Assembly: GCA_030280995.1 (NCBI GenBank)
Contig: JASXTE010000002.1
Coordinates: 29,338,683 to 29,402,682 of the forward strand
Direction of reading: 5' to 3'
DNA from: Hemileia vastatrix
Taxonomy: Eukaryota; Basidiomycota; Pucciniomycetes; Pucciniales; Zaghouaniaceae
DNA: 64,000 nucleotides
A model generated the notes under the pieces. It saw nothing but the letters and a program-made list of their open reading frames with translations. It had not been told where the DNA came from and did not search any database. Shown here in pieces: positions 1 to 12,101 of this stretch; the stretch's first letter is position 1, and each line of letters begins with the position of its first letter. Position numbers and translations under genes: made by a program.

Positions 1-680
1 TTGGTTATATATCTTTATTGAATGATATGCAGAAAAGCTGTGGAGTGGTGATATTGGGGTCTAAAAGTAAGTCCTTCCAATTCTCCACTGCTAGGGTGTC
101 TTCTACGCCTTTCAGAAACATTACATTTGCCATGACTTTGGGAATTGGGGAAACCCCTTGTTATACTTGCAGGATAGATGAAGACTGAAGAAAAGAAAAA
201 AAATTTCAAGATAACTGAAGAAAATCAAGAAAAAAATCTGATGATAATCAAAAAAGAAGAAATGAATAATTTTGTGAAGATTGTCAAGATCAATTTTTGG
301 GCCTCCAGCAAGAGGTTAAACTGCACAAAGTTTTGAAGAAAGAAGATTGTTAAGATCAATTTTTGGGCCTGTCAAATGGGGATAAACTGAAAAATTTTAG
401 AAGATGTGATTCAGCGGATGAATAAAGATTTGAAGATTTAGAAGATGGAAGTGAAGATGAAGATGAGGGATTGTGGAAAAGTTTTGGAGTGGTAAGATTG
501 GCGTCTGATAGTAATTCCTCCCAATTGTGCATTGCTAGAGTTTCTTCTGCACCTTTCAAAAACATGACCTTGGACACACATGTGAGCAATGGGTAAACCC
601 TTGGATTTTGTTCCAGGTCTGGTGGTGAAGATGTCCTGAAGATCCCTAAAGTTGACGGTGGAGCCGCAAAGTACAAGAAG
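1..680 (+). other. decayed 5' part of Ty3/gypsy element 1
   Basis: No convincing open frame lies here. The stretch leads directly into the pol-like frame at 681 and is therefore probably the rotted gag/linker region of element 1. It contains two diverged direct copies of a segment (about 29-172 and 471-625) and a second short repeated phrase (about 285-303 and 350-369, sharing AAGATCAATTTTTGGGCCT). A 116-codon frame on the minus strand is not supported by any motif. Confidence 0.5.
29..625 (+). repeat. diverged direct repeat pair
   Basis: Copy 1 is about 29-172 and copy 2 about 471-625. They share GTGGAGTGGT-like starts, a TTTC(A)GAAACAT-like middle and end in (C)CAGG. They lie about 440 bp apart inside element 1. 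A segmental duplication in the retroelement linker is the simplest explanation. Confidence 0.5.
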
Positions 681-2552
681 GTGGGGCAGAAGATTAGGCC
701 TGTCAATGATCCTATGACTTTACATTTGAATCCTACTTTTAAGGGACCTCCTTTGTCAAGAGATCTGTACAGCTCTCCTCTGGTGACGAATCCTCCTAAT
801 TTTGTGGAAACTGCTAGGGTGACTGTGGAAAGGTTGAATGTTTTTAATTTTGGTCCTGATGGTTGGTTTTCTGATGAGGGAAAGAAGATGTTATTGCACG
901 TTATTGTGCTGAGAGAGAAGGAGGTGGCATTTTTTGAAGAGGAAAGTGGTGTGTTGAAACACTCTTGTGGGGAACCTTACTTTATTCTTGTGGTTTTTCA
1001 GGAACCTTGGAAAATCAAACCTATTCCGATTCCAGTTGCTATCAGAGATGATTTTGTGGAGATTTTTAGGTAAAGAGTTAGGACAGGTTTGTATGAACAA
1101 TCAAATTCTAGTTACTCAAGTCCAGTTTTCTGTGCTAAGAAGCAGAATGGGAAGTTGAGGGTGGTGCATGATCTCAGAGCCCTGAATAGATTCACTATCA
1201 AGGATGCAGGGATACTGCAAAGTGCGGAAGACTTTGTGGAAGCTTTTTCTGGAAGGGTGTGTTATAGAATGGGTGATATTATGGGTGGTTATAGTGAAAG
1301 GGAACTTCACATTGATTCATGGCCACTCACAAGGTTTGAGACTCTTCTGGGGAGATTTCAGCTCACTAGGCTACCTGAAAGAGCAACTAATTAAGTAGAA
1401 GTATATAAAGCGCAAATGGCTTGGATTTTACAGGATGAGGTTCTGACTCATACTGGTATTTGTATTGATGACTGTGGAATAAAAGGACCCTCCACCAATT
1501 ATGGAAATGAGGTGCTGAAGGAGAACACATGTATAAGGAGATTTGTTTGGGAATATGCAATTACTCTAGAGAGAGTATTGTTTAGGATTGAAGAGGCTGG
1601 CTTAACCATTTCTGGGTCAAAGTTTTGTTGTTGTGTTCCTGCTCTGTAAATTCTGGGTTGTGTGGTATGGAAAGAAGGAAATATTATGGCAAAGAAAAAA
1701 GTTAATAAAATTCAGTCATGGCCAAGGCCTAAAAATACTACTGAAGTCAAGGAATTTTAGGGAGTTTGTGTGTATGTCAGGATTTTTATAAAAGATTTTT
1801 CTTTTTTAGCTTCACCTTTAAGGAAGCTTACCAGGAAAGATGCAGAGTGGGAATGGACTAAAGAGTGTGAAGAGGCATTCCAGAAGTTGAAGAAGGTGGT
1901 GGGTGAAGATATTATTCTTCACAAGTTGGATTATGGAAGGGAAGCTGGAAAAATTTATCTGGAGGTGGACTGAAGTCATATTGCTTCTGGTGCTGTTTTG
2001 TCTCAGGAAGATAAAGCTGGGAAGGTCAGGCAAGTAAGGTATGAGTCTGTGGTTTTTAATGAGGTGGAATCTAGGTATTCTCAGCCAAAGTTGGAATTGT
2101 GTGGTGTAGCAAAAATTTTGAAGGAGCTACAAACTGTTTTTTGGGGGCAGCATTTTGAGCTGCAGGTGGATGATTAATCTCTGGTTCAAATGATCAACAC
2201 ACCTAGTCTTTCAAATTCTCCAATGAGTAGGTGGTTGGAATTTATTCAACATTTTTCTTTTTATCTGGTGCACAAGCCAGCTAAAACTTTTACGATGCCA
2301 GATGGATTATCAAGAAGATCGCCCACAGATGAAGATGTCCCAGTGGTTAGGGCCGGAAAAAAGGGTGCTGAAGATTTTTCTGACCTCCCCCATGAGGCTG
2401 AACTGGATGATTGTTCTCTCCTCCCCCATGAGGCTAAACTGGAAGATTGTTCTCTCCTCCCCCAAGAGGTTAAACAGGCTGGTTCTGATCTTGATTCAGG
2501 TGATCAGGATTTTTTTGTTTATGAAGATGGAGCTGTTGTTTGGGATGGTTAA
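681..2552 (+). pseudogene. element 1 pol: pre-RT, reverse transcriptase, RNase H (decayed)
   Basis: Consecutive frames read like a basidiomycete Ty3/gypsy pol broken by stops near 1073, 1392, 1647, 1758, 1971 and 2175. Seen in order: a pre-RT block at 681-1073; RT from about 1089 with SSYSSPVFCAKKQNGKLRVV and DLRALNRFTIKDAG; the catalytic loop as CIDDCG (about 1455), where a functional RT has [YF]xDD; a linker with FIKDFSFLASPLRKLTRKDA (about 1788); and RNase H remnants including RYSQPKLELCGVA and HKPAKTFTMPDGLSRR (about 2270-2325). The strand and family differ from elements 2-5. Multiple independent stops show it is an old, inactive copy. The family assignment (Ty3/gypsy) is secure; the clade is not. 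Confidence 0.85.
2383..2480 (+). repeat. in-frame 36-bp tandem repeat in element 1 linker
   Basis: Three tandem copies of about 36 bp encode LPHEAELDDCS, LPHEAKLEDCS and LPQEVKQAG between RNase H and integrase. The same DNA phrase (AGAGGTTAAAC, ATGAGGATAAACT) recurs at about 310 and 14475, so it is a dispersed short motif of this element. Confidence 0.6.
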
Positions 2553-2606
2553 AAATTGGAAAATGGTGTTTTTTTTGGTGAACTGGACTCTCATAAGATT
2601 CAGTAG

Positions 2607-3655
2607 ATGGGAAAGGATGTGCCAAAATTTAGGGATTGGTGTCCTGGTTGGGCAGGTCATGTTGCTCATGTGCACACTGGTGATTTTGATGATAGAGTTA
2701 TACCCTTGGATGTGATTTTGTTGGATTTTGAAGATGAGAACTTGGGTCAGACTGGGTTTTATTTTATTAAGGTTGAATATCTGTTAACCTTGAAGAGGCC
2801 AGATAATTGTGAAGATGATACATGGGTTGCAATCAAGAAGAAGAGTCCTAATTTCTATGTGTCAGGAAGGAGGTTGATGAGGAAGAGACATCCAAATCCT
2901 CAAATAGTGGTTACTCAGAAGAAGGGTCAAGAGTTAGTATTGAAGTCATTGCATGAACACCTTGGTCATAGAGGCTTTGGGGAGACTTATAGAAGAGTAG
3001 CAGATAGATTTTGGTGGCCAGGTATGAAGTTGGCTGTGCAGGGTTTAATTCAATCTTGTGAAGAATGTAAAAGAAGAAGTCAATTGAAACCTAAAGAGGT
3101 TGGCCTTCCTACTGGTGAAACAACTATGTTTGGAAGAATCAGTCTGGATGCTTTCCATATCAAAGATGTTAGGTACAAATACTTAATTGTTGCAAAAGAT
3201 AATTTTTCTGGTTGGGTTGAGGCAGTGCCCCTGGTGAATTTGACTTCCAAAAATGTGGCAGAATTTTTTAAGAAGGAATGGGTGTTTAGGTATGGGTTGA
3301 TGAAGTTGGTGACTGTTGATGGTGGGCCAGAGTTTGGAGCTGAATTTAAAGAATCTCTGGCAAGTATTGGTTCTAAAGTCAGAGTGGCTACACCTTATAA
3401 TTCTGAAGCTGAAGGCATGGTTGGAAGAAGCCATCAAGCTATCAAGAAAGCTTTGGTGAAAATGTGTGGAGATAGTGCTGAACAATGGAGTCATTATTTA
3501 CCCTTGGTGTTATTTGCTGATAGGGTCACTGTGAAATGGACAACTGGCTATTCCTCTAATGAATCAATTTTTGGGAAGAAAGCTGTTCTGCAAGTGGATT
3601 TGGAAGCTTTCACTTATCTTGAAATTAATTGGGATGATGTGTGCTCAACAGAAGA
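2607..3655 (+). pseudogene. element 1 integrase, cut by element 2
   Basis: The frame carries an integrase: an HHCC zinc-binding domain (HEHLGHRGFGETYRRVADRF, FWWPGMK, CEECKRRS), then the D,D,E core with D in LDAFHIKD, D in VTVDGGPEFGAEF and E in NSEAEGMVGRSHQAIKKAL. The frame stays open to 3674, but the last codons are already the LTR of element 2, which begins at 3656. The missing C-terminus is found on the other side of element 2, at 14101-14462. This domain is the best preserved part of element 1, with no internal stop, although the RT upstream is dead. Confidence 0.85.
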
Positions 3656-4445
3656 TGTCAAGGGGTCCTTTTGATCTAGAAGCTTGGTTCAAGGTTTTCA
3701 CGGGATATTTAAGGCTTTAAAGGTCTCTCAACAAAAGGTACGTATTTCTAAAATCAATTTGATTAATTTACTCAAATATAAGAAGAAGATTTAAGATATC
3801 AATATAAATTATAGATTAGAATTACGCTGTTGTAAATACTAAAGTTATAAAATATAGAAATAATTGTAGTGTTTTAATTTTAATAATAAAGTAAGTGATA
3901 AAAGAATGTTCTGAAAAGCACAAATTAAGAGGCCTTTTATAGGCAAAACACGAGGGAATAAAATATATGGAATTTACACCATATATTGTAAGAAATGTGA
4001 GAAAAAGAATGACTGAAAGGAGTACATATATGACATAAGAATTAAATAAACTGGTATTTCAACAAGGACATCAAATTTATTAGCAATAAAGTTTGAGCTC
4101 CTTGGACTGACACAATTAATTACACAATAATTAATTAATTATATTACTTTCACGGGATTCCAGATCTCTCACTGAGGTAATATAATTGTTTTAAAGTTTT
4201 TTTATTATATTTTTATTATTAAATTCTATTCCATTTACTTATACCATTGAGCACGGTGTTAGGGAGTAAAATTGTAAGGGACATTTTATTTACAATAATT
4301 AATTATACTACTTATTGTACTTAACTAGTTAATTGAAAGTAATACTTAAGTAGATAATTAATTATTAGTAAGAAGAAGGGGCATGGCTTCAACTCAGTAA
4401 AATAATTAAATATTTAACCGGTTAAGTCTAGTAGCCTGGCTGACA
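3656..4445 (-). repeat. element 2 3' LTR (left)
   Basis: 790 bp, bounded by TGTCAAGGGG and GGCTGACA (short inverted TGTCA/TGACA ends). It is near-identical to 13311-14100, which supports a fairly recent insertion. On the minus strand a TATA-like TATAAAAGGCC sequence (about 3938-3948) marks the likely U3 promoter. Confidence 0.9.
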
Positions 4446-4457
4446 CTCCCTCACTCT
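4446..4457 (-). other. polypurine tract of element 2
   Basis: Immediately inside the left LTR the minus strand reads AGAGTGAGGGAG next to the LTR start TGTCAG. This is the expected position and composition for the plus-strand primer of reverse transcription. Confidence 0.7.
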
Positions 4458-4478
4458 AAAAAAAACAATAAAAAAATG

Positions 4479-7400
4479 CTATGATTTTTTCTTTTTATAC
4501 TTTTTTAGTAGAGTAGGAAGATTGGATATCTCCTTCCCAGGTATCCAAGAATCATATTCAGATGATTTATTCTTGAATCTCAATAAGTATTCTGTACCTT
4601 TTTCAGCAGTGACTATTATGTCATTAAGAATTTTTTCAATTTCTGCTGTTTCTGTGACTTCATTTGGGGTTTCCTTTGGTCTTCCCCTCCTTTTTGGAAA
4701 TAAATCACTATTGGATGTGTAAGGTTTCAAAAGAGATATTGGAAAAACAGGATGTTTTCTGTCATATGGGGAATACAAAATAACCTCAACTGAATTATCT
4801 CCAATCATTCTTCTAAAAACAAATGGACCAACAAATGGATCTTTCAATTTGTTATTACCTTGTAAGTTGAAGTGGACTGTAGAAATCAACACTTCATCAC
4901 CCTTTTTAAAAGTGTATTCTTTATGGGATTTGTCCCATCTCTTCTTCTCATTTTCAAATGATTTTTCAATACATTGTTGAGCATGATTTCTGCATAGTTG
5001 TTGCATTTGAAGAAAAGATTTTACACCAGGATGTATATCCAATTTAGGTATTTTGTTATTGAGAATTTGGGCAGGAGTATTTGGAACTTATCCAAGACAG
5101 AGCTTAAAAGGCTTTCTTTGAGTAACAGAATGAACAGTGCTATTATAAGCAAATTCAGACCCAGGAAGTAAGGTAACCCAATCATGAGTGAATCTGTCAT
5201 TGTCTTTATACTCAAGACCAAAGGCACAATACCTTCTAATCATGTCCTCTAAAGTCTGAATCATTCTTTCAGCTAAGCCATCAGTCTGTGGATGATGGGC
5301 AGTAGAAAGTTTCAGATCACAACCTCAAACATCCATCAGAGACATCCAAAATTCAGAAGTAAACTTAGGGTCTCTGTCAGAGATTATGGCTTTAGGAAAA
5401 CCAGCAGTATTAAACATATGAGACCACCATAAGAAAGCTAATTCTTTAGTGGAAACATCCTTGTGAGTAGGGATAAATTTACACATTTTTGTGAATCTGT
5501 CCACAATAACCCAACAATAGTTATAACTGTCTTTACCAGCAATAGGTAATCCTGTTACAAAATCCATGTTTATTATCTGCCATGGTGCATCAGGAGGTTC
5601 AATATGTTGCATTAATCCTGCTCTTTTACCAGTTAATCTTTTTGATTTTTGTCAAGAATCACAAGACTCAACATATAATTTTGTGTCTTCAGACATATTA
5701 ACCCACCAAGCAGTGTTCTTAATTCTGATCATTGTTTTTTCAAGATCAAAATGTCCAGGTAATATGTCATCATGACAAATTTTCAAGATGATTTCTCTCA
5801 TAGAAGGAGGAATAACAATAAAATTACTCAACTTTCTCCTATAATATATATATCCTTCATCAATTGAAAAATTACCTTTTTCCAAAGCCTTTTGATACTT
5901 TGGTGGAAGGGTTTTATTTAATGCTTGTATTGAAGCATTCTTTGGATCATTTAATATGGTGCATAACTTTTTCAAGTCAGTGTCCTTATCATATGAATCC
6001 AGAACAAGCTGTAATAGCTCTTCCTCCATATTAACCACATATATCCCATGTATATGAATAATTTCATCCTCAGGATCATAAGCAGGATTAGAGTCATTAT
6101 TTGGTAAAGGTAACCTAGATAAAATATCCACATTTGAGTGAAAAATACCAGCCCTATGAATAATTGTCATTCTCCCTCTGTATTCTTGAACATCCAACTG
6201 CCATCTGAACATATGTCTGTTTGGTGTTTTCAAGTTTAAAAGGGATTTAACTGCACTGCAGTCAGTGACAAGTTCAAATTTCTGGTCATCTAGGTAATAA
6301 TGAAGCTTTTCTAGAGCCCACACTACAGATAAACATTCTAATTGAGTAGCACCATATTTCAATTCACTATTTCTCAAGGTTCTTGAAATATAACAAACTA
6401 CTACTTCTGAAACTTTATCATTTATCACTTGTTTTTGATGGAGGGCAGCACCAAGACCAATGAAACTGGCATCAGTGTACAAAACAAATGGTTGATTAAA
6501 GTCAGGTAAAGTAAGAATTGGTGCTGACATCAAACAGTGTTTCATAGTGTCAAAGGCTCTTTGTCTTTCACTATTTCAGACAAAAGCAACATCCTTTCTA
6601 GTTAATTGGGTAAGGGGTAAAGCTATGACTTGGTAATTTTTAAAATACTGTCTATAGTATCCACACATTCCCAAAAAACTTTGGAGCTCTCTCACTGTAG
6701 TAGGAGCCTTCACCTGTTCTATGGCTGCCACTTTGTTCTGGTCAAAACATATCTGTAAACCTGAAACAACATGACCAAGAACTTTTAAAGAATGGAAACC
6801 AAATTTACATTTCTTCAAAGAAAGTGTCATATTTATTTCATCCATTTTCTGGAATACTTTACACAGGTCACCATGCAATATGGGGGGCGGACTTGCTAGC
6901 GAGTCCGCAACCTTGGACCCAAACTCACCACAGATTGAGCACACATTGAGCTATTGATAAAGGAACCATACAATCAGGGATGAACACCACTCAGCAGAAC
7001 AGTTTTAGGTGGGTGTCCAAGTAGAGTTCAGCATGAGTTCAGTATGAGTTCAGTCTGAGTTCCATCTGAGTTCAGGTTGAGGACTTGCTAGCAAGTCCAC
7101 CCCCTATATTGCGTAGTGGGTGGTTAAGATGGTCCTCAAATGTTTTTGAGAATATAATGATATCATCAATATAAACCATCAGCCATCCTTCAATTATTTC
7201 TTGATGGAATGTGTTATCCATGACTTTTTGGAAAACTGAAGGGGCATTTTTAGGGCCAAATGGCATCCTAATATACTTATAAATACCCATATGAGTGGCA
7301 ATCATCAAAAAGTTCTGAGAATTTTTCTCAACAGGTACCTGGTGATATCCTTTGTTACCATCCAAACAGCTGATATATTTAGCACCCTGTAAGGTAGCAT

Positions 7401-9729
7401 GTATAGAGCTAATTCTAGGTAAAGGGTAGATATCATCAACAGTATAAGTATTTAGTGCTCTATAATCACCACATAACCTGGCTTTATCTTTCTCATAAGA
7501 AATTAGGACAGGTGAGATAACACAATATTTAGGTGTTTCAACTACCTTTTCAATAATATTCATTTTTAAAAGGGTAGAGATATTGTCTTCAATATCTTTT
7601 CTCTTTGTGGGAGAAGCAGGATAAGGCTTCTTCTTTAAACTTGGTGGTATATCAGTTAATGGTCAAGACAATGAAAGTTTCATTTCCTCTTTAACTAATC
7701 CCAGTTCATGTGACCCATCAGCAAAGGCCATAGGAAAAGACTTTATCAAGTTAATGATTAAATCTTTATCCTCAACAGAAAGTTGTTCTCCAAAAGAGGC
7801 ATTGTCAATTTCAGACAAAAGGGAATGCATCTCTTTTGTAGATCTTCCTTTACATTGAACTACAGAATTACATGTGTTCAATTCTGGTTTCAATAATTTT
7901 TTAGGGGAGGAAATCTTAAATTTTCTCTTCCCATTCATCCCCATTGTGAAACATTGGTTTGAGGGATCCAATTTTATGCCATACTTGGTTAAAATATCAT
8001 TCCCTACAATAAACCAATTGCTTAAGTTATCATTTTTCATGACAACAAAATCACAAATAGCTCTTACAAAACAATGGTTATATTTAAAAAATAATGTGGC
8101 TTTGTATTTACCAATGGGGGACAAAACAGAGCCATAACCTCTCCAATTTTCAGAAATGATAGGCATCAGTTTTGATTTATAGTCTTGATCCACTGAAGCA
8201 ATTGCTCTTTCAGAAACTACACTTCCTCCAGCTCCAGAATCCAGAACAACTTCTATGCTGGTTCCATTAATCAAGACTGGTGCCTTAAGAGGGGCGATAA
8301 CAATTGAGTTATCCTCAATGTTCTTTATGATCTCAGCATCCTCAACTGTAGATAAAGCATTATTATCAATATCAATAGTATTTAAATAATGAATATCTTC
8401 TTCCAGCATCAAGATTTCTTGTTGAGATTCATATGAAATATTGCTGGAACAATCACTTGATGTATCATCCAGTGCCACTGTGTCATCAGCATGCTCCTCT
8501 GTTTTTTCTACAATGTTTATCTTCTTGTCACAAACATGGCCTTTCTGCCAAGGCTTGTTGCACTTGAAGAAAGTGTTTGTTGCATACTTTTTTGGTGCAA
8601 CAGGGGCAGAAGGTTTACCAACCTTTTCCAGAGGTTTCTGTTGGTAAGTGGAGGGTTTCTCCAAAGGGGTCCTAGGAATGAATCTTCTGGCATCATACTT
8701 ATTGTTTAGAAGGATCTCATTGCAAGTATTAATGAAAGAAGAGGGTTCTCTGGAGAACTCAGTCCTAGCCACTATCAAGTCTCTCAGAGACATTGGTAAT
8801 TTATAAAGGATCCTGTCCTTCCATAACTCAAACTCCATATTTGGGTCCATTTCACTGAAGATTTTTACAAGTTTCATTAAAAACTCAATAGGTTTATCAG
8901 TAGAAGAGCTATATCTAGTTTCCTCATACTGCCTTTGTTGAGCCATTCTGAACTTGGAGCCACCAAATTGTGCTTTAATCAATTTCTTCCAATCCTCCCA
9001 TGAGTAGTCATTCCCATCCAGGAGAACAGATTCATACCACATTAGGGAAACATTAGTGAACAAAGAAATTAACTTGGAAACAATTTCTTCATCTGGGAGT
9101 TTGTAAGAATTTTTTAAGTTATCAATTCTGCAAATAAATTGTTGCCAATCAGAGGAAGAATCACCATCAAATGTAGGATATTGGTCAAGTTTTGGCCAAT
9201 TCTTTTGATTGGAAGGAGTCTCCTTAGTACTAGCTTGTTTCTGAGTAAGAAGCAGCTGTAATTTCTCTAATTGGGTTGTAATATCATTGTTTAATCTTTC
9301 TGTTGAAGATCCTGGTGCATCATCAGTTTTTGATGGAAACTCAGTGTTATCAACAGGTATTTCTGGAGTTATTTTTACTTTAGATGAACTAGCCACAGGT
9401 ACTATTTGAGCATCCTGCACTATATGTTCCTTCACAGAAATGTCAGAATATTTCTGGTCATTCAACAATGAGTTCAATTTTTCTTCAATGGTTGTTAGTC
9501 TTGTTTTCATTCTTGAAAGACTAGATAAACTCTCATTGATAGTTGCAAAAGATAACTGATTTTTATTTTGAAAAGATATATAATGGTCATTCAATCTTTT
9601 CAGTTTCATCTTATCTATCTCCACCTCCTGGCAACAGGCAGATACAGTATCTTTTAGTTTAGACAAATCATTTTTTATATTTTGCCATAAAGCAACTTTC
9701 TTTTCATGGGTTGCTTTGTAATGAGACAA
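4479..9729 (-). pseudogene. element 2 gag-pol polyprotein (broken)
   Basis: A 688-codon frame (9729-7663) starts with a coiled-coil-like gag segment. It continues through capsid (WPKLDQYPTFDGDSSSDWQQ), a damaged zinc knuckle in which the first Cys is Phe (FFKCNKPWQKGHVC) and a protease with VVLDSGAGGS (DSG catalytic triplet). A TGA at about 7661 separates this from RT (7563-7072: RLCGDYRALNTYTVDDIYPL, MVYIDDIIIFSKT). A MITE cuts RT at 7118/6869. RT then resumes (6944-6576), followed by RNase H (YTDASFIGLGAAL), integrase (PWQIINMDFVTGLP, ISDRDPKFTSEFW) and the C-terminus (5042-4479) with GPFVFRRMIGD, an AT-hook-like KRRGRPK and a chromodomain-like EYLLRFKNKSSEYDSW. Further stops occur near 6575, 6546, 5651, 5324 and 5090. 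Gag and Pol were originally one frame. Confidence 0.9.
6869..7118. mobile_element. 250-bp CACTA-like MITE inside element 2 RT
   Basis: The RT frame is interrupted between ...FEDHLNH and KVFQKMDE. The insert ends in inverted repeats: CACCATGCAATAT-GGGGGG on the left, and CACTACGCAATATAGGGGG read from the right. Both are followed by the self-complementary ACTTGCTAGC core. Deleting 6869-7118 plus one flanking GGT restores the reading frame seen in element 3, so GGT (6866-6868 and 7119-7121) is a 3-bp target duplication. It contains about five imperfect copies of TGAGTTCAGTA (7020-7080) and no ORF. A 3-bp TSD with CAC(T/C)A ends suggests CACTA; PIF/Harbinger also makes 3-bp TSDs. Confidence 0.85.
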
Positions 9730-10196
9730 TTAATCAGAGACTCTCTGTGATTCACTTCTTAATGCTTGATAACCCTGATCAGTTAAAAAACTATTATATC
9801 TCTGAGTCAATTTCATATTGTTCATTATATGATTTTACTTGGCAATAATATCTCTCAAGTACTCATCATTAATTCTTGCTACATCTGGAGTGTCTCTCAA
9901 TAAGGAAACTGAGTAACATTCCAGACTCTCATAGAACTCAGGGTCAAGAGTTTCATCAATTACAGCCATGTCAGGGTTAATCATTGAGGTAGAAATTAAA
10001 AGTAATGGATTAGATACATGAGTTATATGTCTACTGCTCCCAGCCTCTACTGGTCTCAAGGTGTCTTCTTCCCTCTCAGATTCACCTGAAAGAACAGAAT
10101 CAGCTACAAGAAATGGCACCTGAGAATCAATAGAGGGACGTATTAGGGTTTGCTGGGTATGACCATATTGGGCTTTCTTCTTCTTTTGCCTCCTTG
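9730..10196 (-). pseudogene. element 2 gag, middle segment
   Basis: This minus-strand segment joins the gag N-terminus (11703-12240) to the main gag-pol frame (9729). The frame 10119-9835 (PFLVADSVLSGESEREEDTL...) is in phase with 12240 once the 1506-bp solo LTR plus TSD is removed. It is acidic and low in recognisable domains. Stops at about 9832 and 9730 close it before the capsid frame. Confidence 0.6.
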
Positions 10197-12101
10197 ATAG
10201 GTGTCAGCCTGTATATCTCCAGGACTGAGTAAAAAGTAACTATAAGTTATGTTAAACACATGAACTATACATGGGAATAATAAATGAGAGTACACAAATA
10301 GTATACATAAGTAAAATTATGATAATACACAAAAAATGCCATTATAACACCTTATATACACGCATATATCCACCTTTTATAGGTCTTATGTACTTAATAT
10401 TAAGTTTGAGTATGTTAGGGTAATCTTAAGAACCTTAAGTATAAGGCTACATAATTTTTAAGTACACTTAAAGCTGTTATATTCATTGTTTTATGCAAAA
10501 AACAAGAAATGCGCTTTATTTCACTTAAAAGTTGACTATATGCGCTATAAAATTGAGAATATCAAAATTGCGCTTTGACAGATCAATTGGGCTCATTTAG
10601 AACTATTGATTTGGCTATTTAAATGCATAAAAATAACACTTTTCAAATTTGGTGTTTTTTATGCCAGAAATGGCTTCTGTGTACTGGCCACATACTGCCT
10701 GCTTTTTTCCCGTGTGAATAGCTTCATTTTTAGCAAAGTTAGTTTTTTCACACTATAATTACCCCACATTCTACGCCCACTGTGGGGAAACACACTAAAA
10801 TAGGCGACAGGCGCTTATTTAGTGTCCTAGCTTAATTAATAATGCATTGACCCTGTTTATATGCACTAATTTCATTAATAATCTCACTCTTGGCACTTTA
10901 TTTCATCACCACGCTTAAATTTGCCTAATTTTAGTCAAGGATTTACCCGTGCAAGAGCCTGCCAAGAACTGCATGTAGTTACCCCACATCTCACGCTCTT
11001 TTTTAAGTTTTTGGGTGGTTTCTCAGTCAATTTTGGTTATTTTTGAATGGGAATTTCACGTAGTATAATGTCAGGATTAGCCCCATTATTTCTACAGTCA
11101 ATCCCCCTTATTATTAAGCTATTATTAACCTTAAAAAGTCTCCTTTAGTCCTTAATATTATTGTTTTATACGCATATACTCTCTTTTTGTCTTTTTCTTT
11201 AATTTTGATGGATTTGCCTTATTATTTCAGGATTTTGGCGGTTATTACTCTTCTAATTATGTCATGGGTCACTGGGAATGTTGATGGGAATGTCTATTAG
11301 TTGTTTAGAGGCGTGATTAGCTGTGTATTGGGTCGTACATCAAGGGAATCATTGGGGAACTCAGTGTGTATAAAAGGAGGAGGTTTTTGGGTTGTATTTC
11401 TGCATTCTTTATCATTACAATTTAACCAATATAACCAAACCAATTACAATACATATCAATTAGTACTTTTATAAGACTTTTGAATAGTATCTGAATTTAT
11501 ATAATCTATTTTTCTACCAACTATAAAGATTGTAAGCCATATATAAGAATAGTGAGAATTATATTACTGAGACCTTTATATTTGATTATATTTTAAAACT
11601 TAGTGGATTAGAACTACAGTATTCATATAGGACCATTAAAATCTTCTAGACAACTGACTATTCAAGCTAGTTCACGTCCTTGTACTTGACCTTAGCCTGA
11701 CAATAGGGGTGGGGAGATGTGGGGTTGACCTGGTTGGGTCTTGACGGACCTGCCTGAGGTAACTTATGCTGATTATGAGACAGGTCGTCCCACTGCCACT
11801 TGGACACTTCCACCTTTTCTTGGGACTGGGGAGCCAAATGTTGTTGATCCCAGGGAGGAAGAGATTTCTTCTTCTCTTGAAGAAAGGTATCTATCCTTCT
11901 CACCTTTTCTTCCAGAGCATCTACCCTTGCCTTTAGTCTCAAGTTTTCTGTCCTTAGCTCCTTTATGTGAGTTGACAGATTCTTTACCTGTTGAGGAAAT
12001 GGCATCTTTTTTATCTTGAAGCCTTTTGGAAGTTCTTCTGGTGGTTTTATCATAGGCTTCTGATCCTGAGTTGTGTCCACTAGGATTTCTACTTCTTCCA
12101 T
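10143..12101 (-). CDS. element 2 overlapping +1 ORF (coiled coil), split by solo LTR
   Basis: From ATG at 12101 a frame in +1 relative to gag runs through a predicted coiled coil (heptad-like VKNLSTHIKELRTENLRLKA and VDALEEKVRRIDTFLQEKKK, residues about 38-80), then the motif VSKWQWDDL, and a basic tail. It reaches the solo LTR after HPY. Skipping the LTR and one copy of the ATAGG duplication, it continues 17 codons to TAA (10143-10145), giving 150 codons. The homologous +1 ORF in element 5 (53253-53705) is also 150 codons with VSKWKWDWYAQNYNN and PYGGKPRRGRG. Function is unknown; see the findings. Confidence 0.6.
10202..11702 (+). repeat. solo LTR, family B, with TSD
   Basis: 1501 bp from TGTCAGCCTG to GCCTGACA, flanked by a perfect 5-bp target duplication ATAGG (10197-10201 and 11703-11707). 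It matches the LTRs of elements 3 and 4. It contains a TATA box (TATAAAAGG, 11369-11377) in + orientation. No internal retroelement sequence is present, so it is a product of LTR-LTR recombination. It lies within the gag of element 2. Confidence 0.93.
11369..11377 (+). promoter_or_regulatory. TATA box of family B LTR
   Basis: TATAAAAGG followed by GAGGAGG is present in the family-B LTR copies, for example near 38694 (+), 28670 and 36830 (minus), and 52163 (+). Its position about 330 bp before the LTR end fits a U3 core promoter. Confidence 0.6.

Noticed and set aside
356..706. 116-codon minus-strand frame near the window start
   Set aside because: It lies opposite the decayed element 1 linker, has no recognisable domain and is explained by composition.
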